Of a stretch of 8,105 nucleotides of DNA, positions 7,843 through 8,105 are shown piece by piece; the stretch's first letter is position 1, and each line of letters opens with the position of its first letter. The translations under genes and the position numbers were made by a program. The stretch spans positions 1 through 8,105 of the forward strand of contig DGDD01000271.1 of assembly GCA_002385265.1 (NCBI GenBank), given 5' to 3'. Origin of the DNA: Chitinophagaceae bacterium UBA3961 (GTDB lineage Bacteria > Bacteroidota > Bacteroidia > Chitinophagales > Chitinophagaceae). Under the pieces are notes generated by a model. It ran no database searches and was not told the DNA's origin. It saw only the letters and a list, made by a program, of their open reading frames with translations.

Positions 7843-7864
7843 CTTCGAACTACGAGATTCGAAG
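7843..7864 (-). other. Hairpin 2, just upstream of rpoC
   Basis: CTTCGAA (7864-7858) pairs perfectly with TTCGAAG (7849-7843) on the transcribed strand, leaving the 8-base loop UCUCGUAG. The seven bases CUCGUAG of that loop (7856-7850) complement the apex of the hairpin at 7897-7921. The following bases are A-rich, not U-rich, so it is not a terminator. Confidence 0.7.
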
Positions 7865-7896
7865 TGATGGTTTTTAAATAGAACTAATATGGAGAA

Positions 7897-7921
7897 AGCA
7901 CACCGCTCGTAGCAGTGTGCT
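7897..7921 (-). other. Hairpin 1, just downstream of rpoB
   Basis: On the transcribed strand AGCACACUGC pairs with GCGGUGUGCU (10 bp with one U-G pair) around the loop UACGA. Past a bulged C, GGAA can add four pairs with UUCU. It starts 10 bases after the first rpoB stop. The tail UUUCUCC is too poor in U for an efficient intrinsic terminator, but partial attenuation or an end-protecting or processing role is possible. If the inner C-G pair opens, the loop becomes CUACGAG, complementary to hairpin 2. Confidence 0.7.
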
Positions 7922-7931
7922 GTTCCTATTA

Positions 7932-8105
7932 TTATTCAAATTTCAGATCGAGACCGAGACCTCTCAATTCGTGTACCAACACGTTGAAAGATTCTGGGAT
8001 ACCGGCTCTTGGAATATTATCACCTTTTACAATTGCTTCGTACGTTTTCGCACGACCGATGATATCATCCGACTTCGAGGTCAGTAACTCTGGTAGAATG
8101 TTTGA
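7932..8105 (-). CDS. rpoB: DNA-directed RNA polymerase subunit beta, C-terminal end (partial)
   Basis: The last 57 codons of rpoB run in from the window's right edge, in frame from base 8105. The translation includes [17 protein letters not shown], then [19 protein letters not shown] and the ending LGLDLKFE. These are the conserved C-terminal elements of bacterial beta subunits that pack against beta-prime in the clamp and anchor region. The frame closes with TAA at 7934-7932, followed in frame by TAA and TAG. It is cut only by the window boundary and shows no sign of being a pseudogene. It is co-oriented with rpoC and almost certainly in the same operon. Confidence 0.98.
   Translation of the reverse strand, partial: SNILPELLTSKSDDIIGRAKTYEAIVKGDNIPRAGIPESFNVLVHELRGLGLDLKFE

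Larger units (their letters stand above)
7817..7931 (-). promoter_or_regulatory. Structured rpoB-rpoC intercistronic leader
   Basis: This 115-base spacer contains two stable hairpins in the transcribed strand (7921-7897 and 7864-7843). They are separated by a 32-base AT-rich linker, and the second ends 26 bases before the rpoC ATG. Their loops carry CUACGAG and CUCGUAG, which are perfect complements, so a kissing interaction or a competing long-range helix is possible. rpoB ends with three in-frame stops, TAA TAA TAG. No strong U-tract follows either stem, so readthrough into rpoC is expected. A regulatory or mRNA-stability role is inference. Confidence 0.55.

Noticed and set aside
7897..7921. 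Intrinsic terminator separating rpoB from rpoC
   Set aside because: The stem is good but the following U-run is broken, and rpoB and rpoC are almost always co-transcribed. It is kept as a hairpin only.

Overview
The window looks like ordinary chromosomal core from a Bacteroidota bacterium, most likely in or near the Chitinophagaceae. The reasons are the RpoC sequence type (including a short Ser/Gly-rich insert after the MAKP motif), an OmpH/Skp-family protein with the 'LFYLHF' N-terminal anchor I associate with this phylum, the lack of clear Shine-Dalgarno sequences before any start, and AT-rich heptamer repeats next to a gene end. This placement rests on remembered family features, not on a search. 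All genes lie on the minus strand, so transcription runs from high to low coordinates.

Layout in transcription order. (1) 8105-7932: the last 57 codons of rpoB, with its 5' part outside the window. (2) 7931-7817: a 115-base rpoB-rpoC spacer holding two good hairpins whose loops are complementary to each other over seven bases. (3) 7816-3530: complete rpoC, followed by a strong intrinsic terminator at 3511-3475. (4) 3394-2789: a membrane-anchored OmpH/Skp-like coiled-coil protein, bounded by terminators on both sides and so probably its own transcription unit. (5) 2710-1289 and 1280-285: a 12-helix APC-family amino-acid permease and a single-domain heptose-7-phosphate kinase (RfaE1/HldA type), 8 bases apart and probably co-transcribed. 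(6) 284-1: no believable gene. This stretch has a GC-rich composite repeat-like block and two tracts of the heptamer ATT(A/C)TTA, the second of which runs through the kinase stop codon.

Functionally, rpoB and rpoC encode the two catalytic subunits of RNA polymerase. The OmpH-like protein and the heptose kinase both point to the cell envelope (outer-membrane protein chaperoning and LPS inner-core heptose supply), and the permease imports or exchanges amino acids. I see no defence system, mobile element, CRISPR array, tRNA or rRNA. The observation most worth a second look is the potential kissing-loop structure between rpoB and rpoC. The structured repeat region at the left edge comes second.
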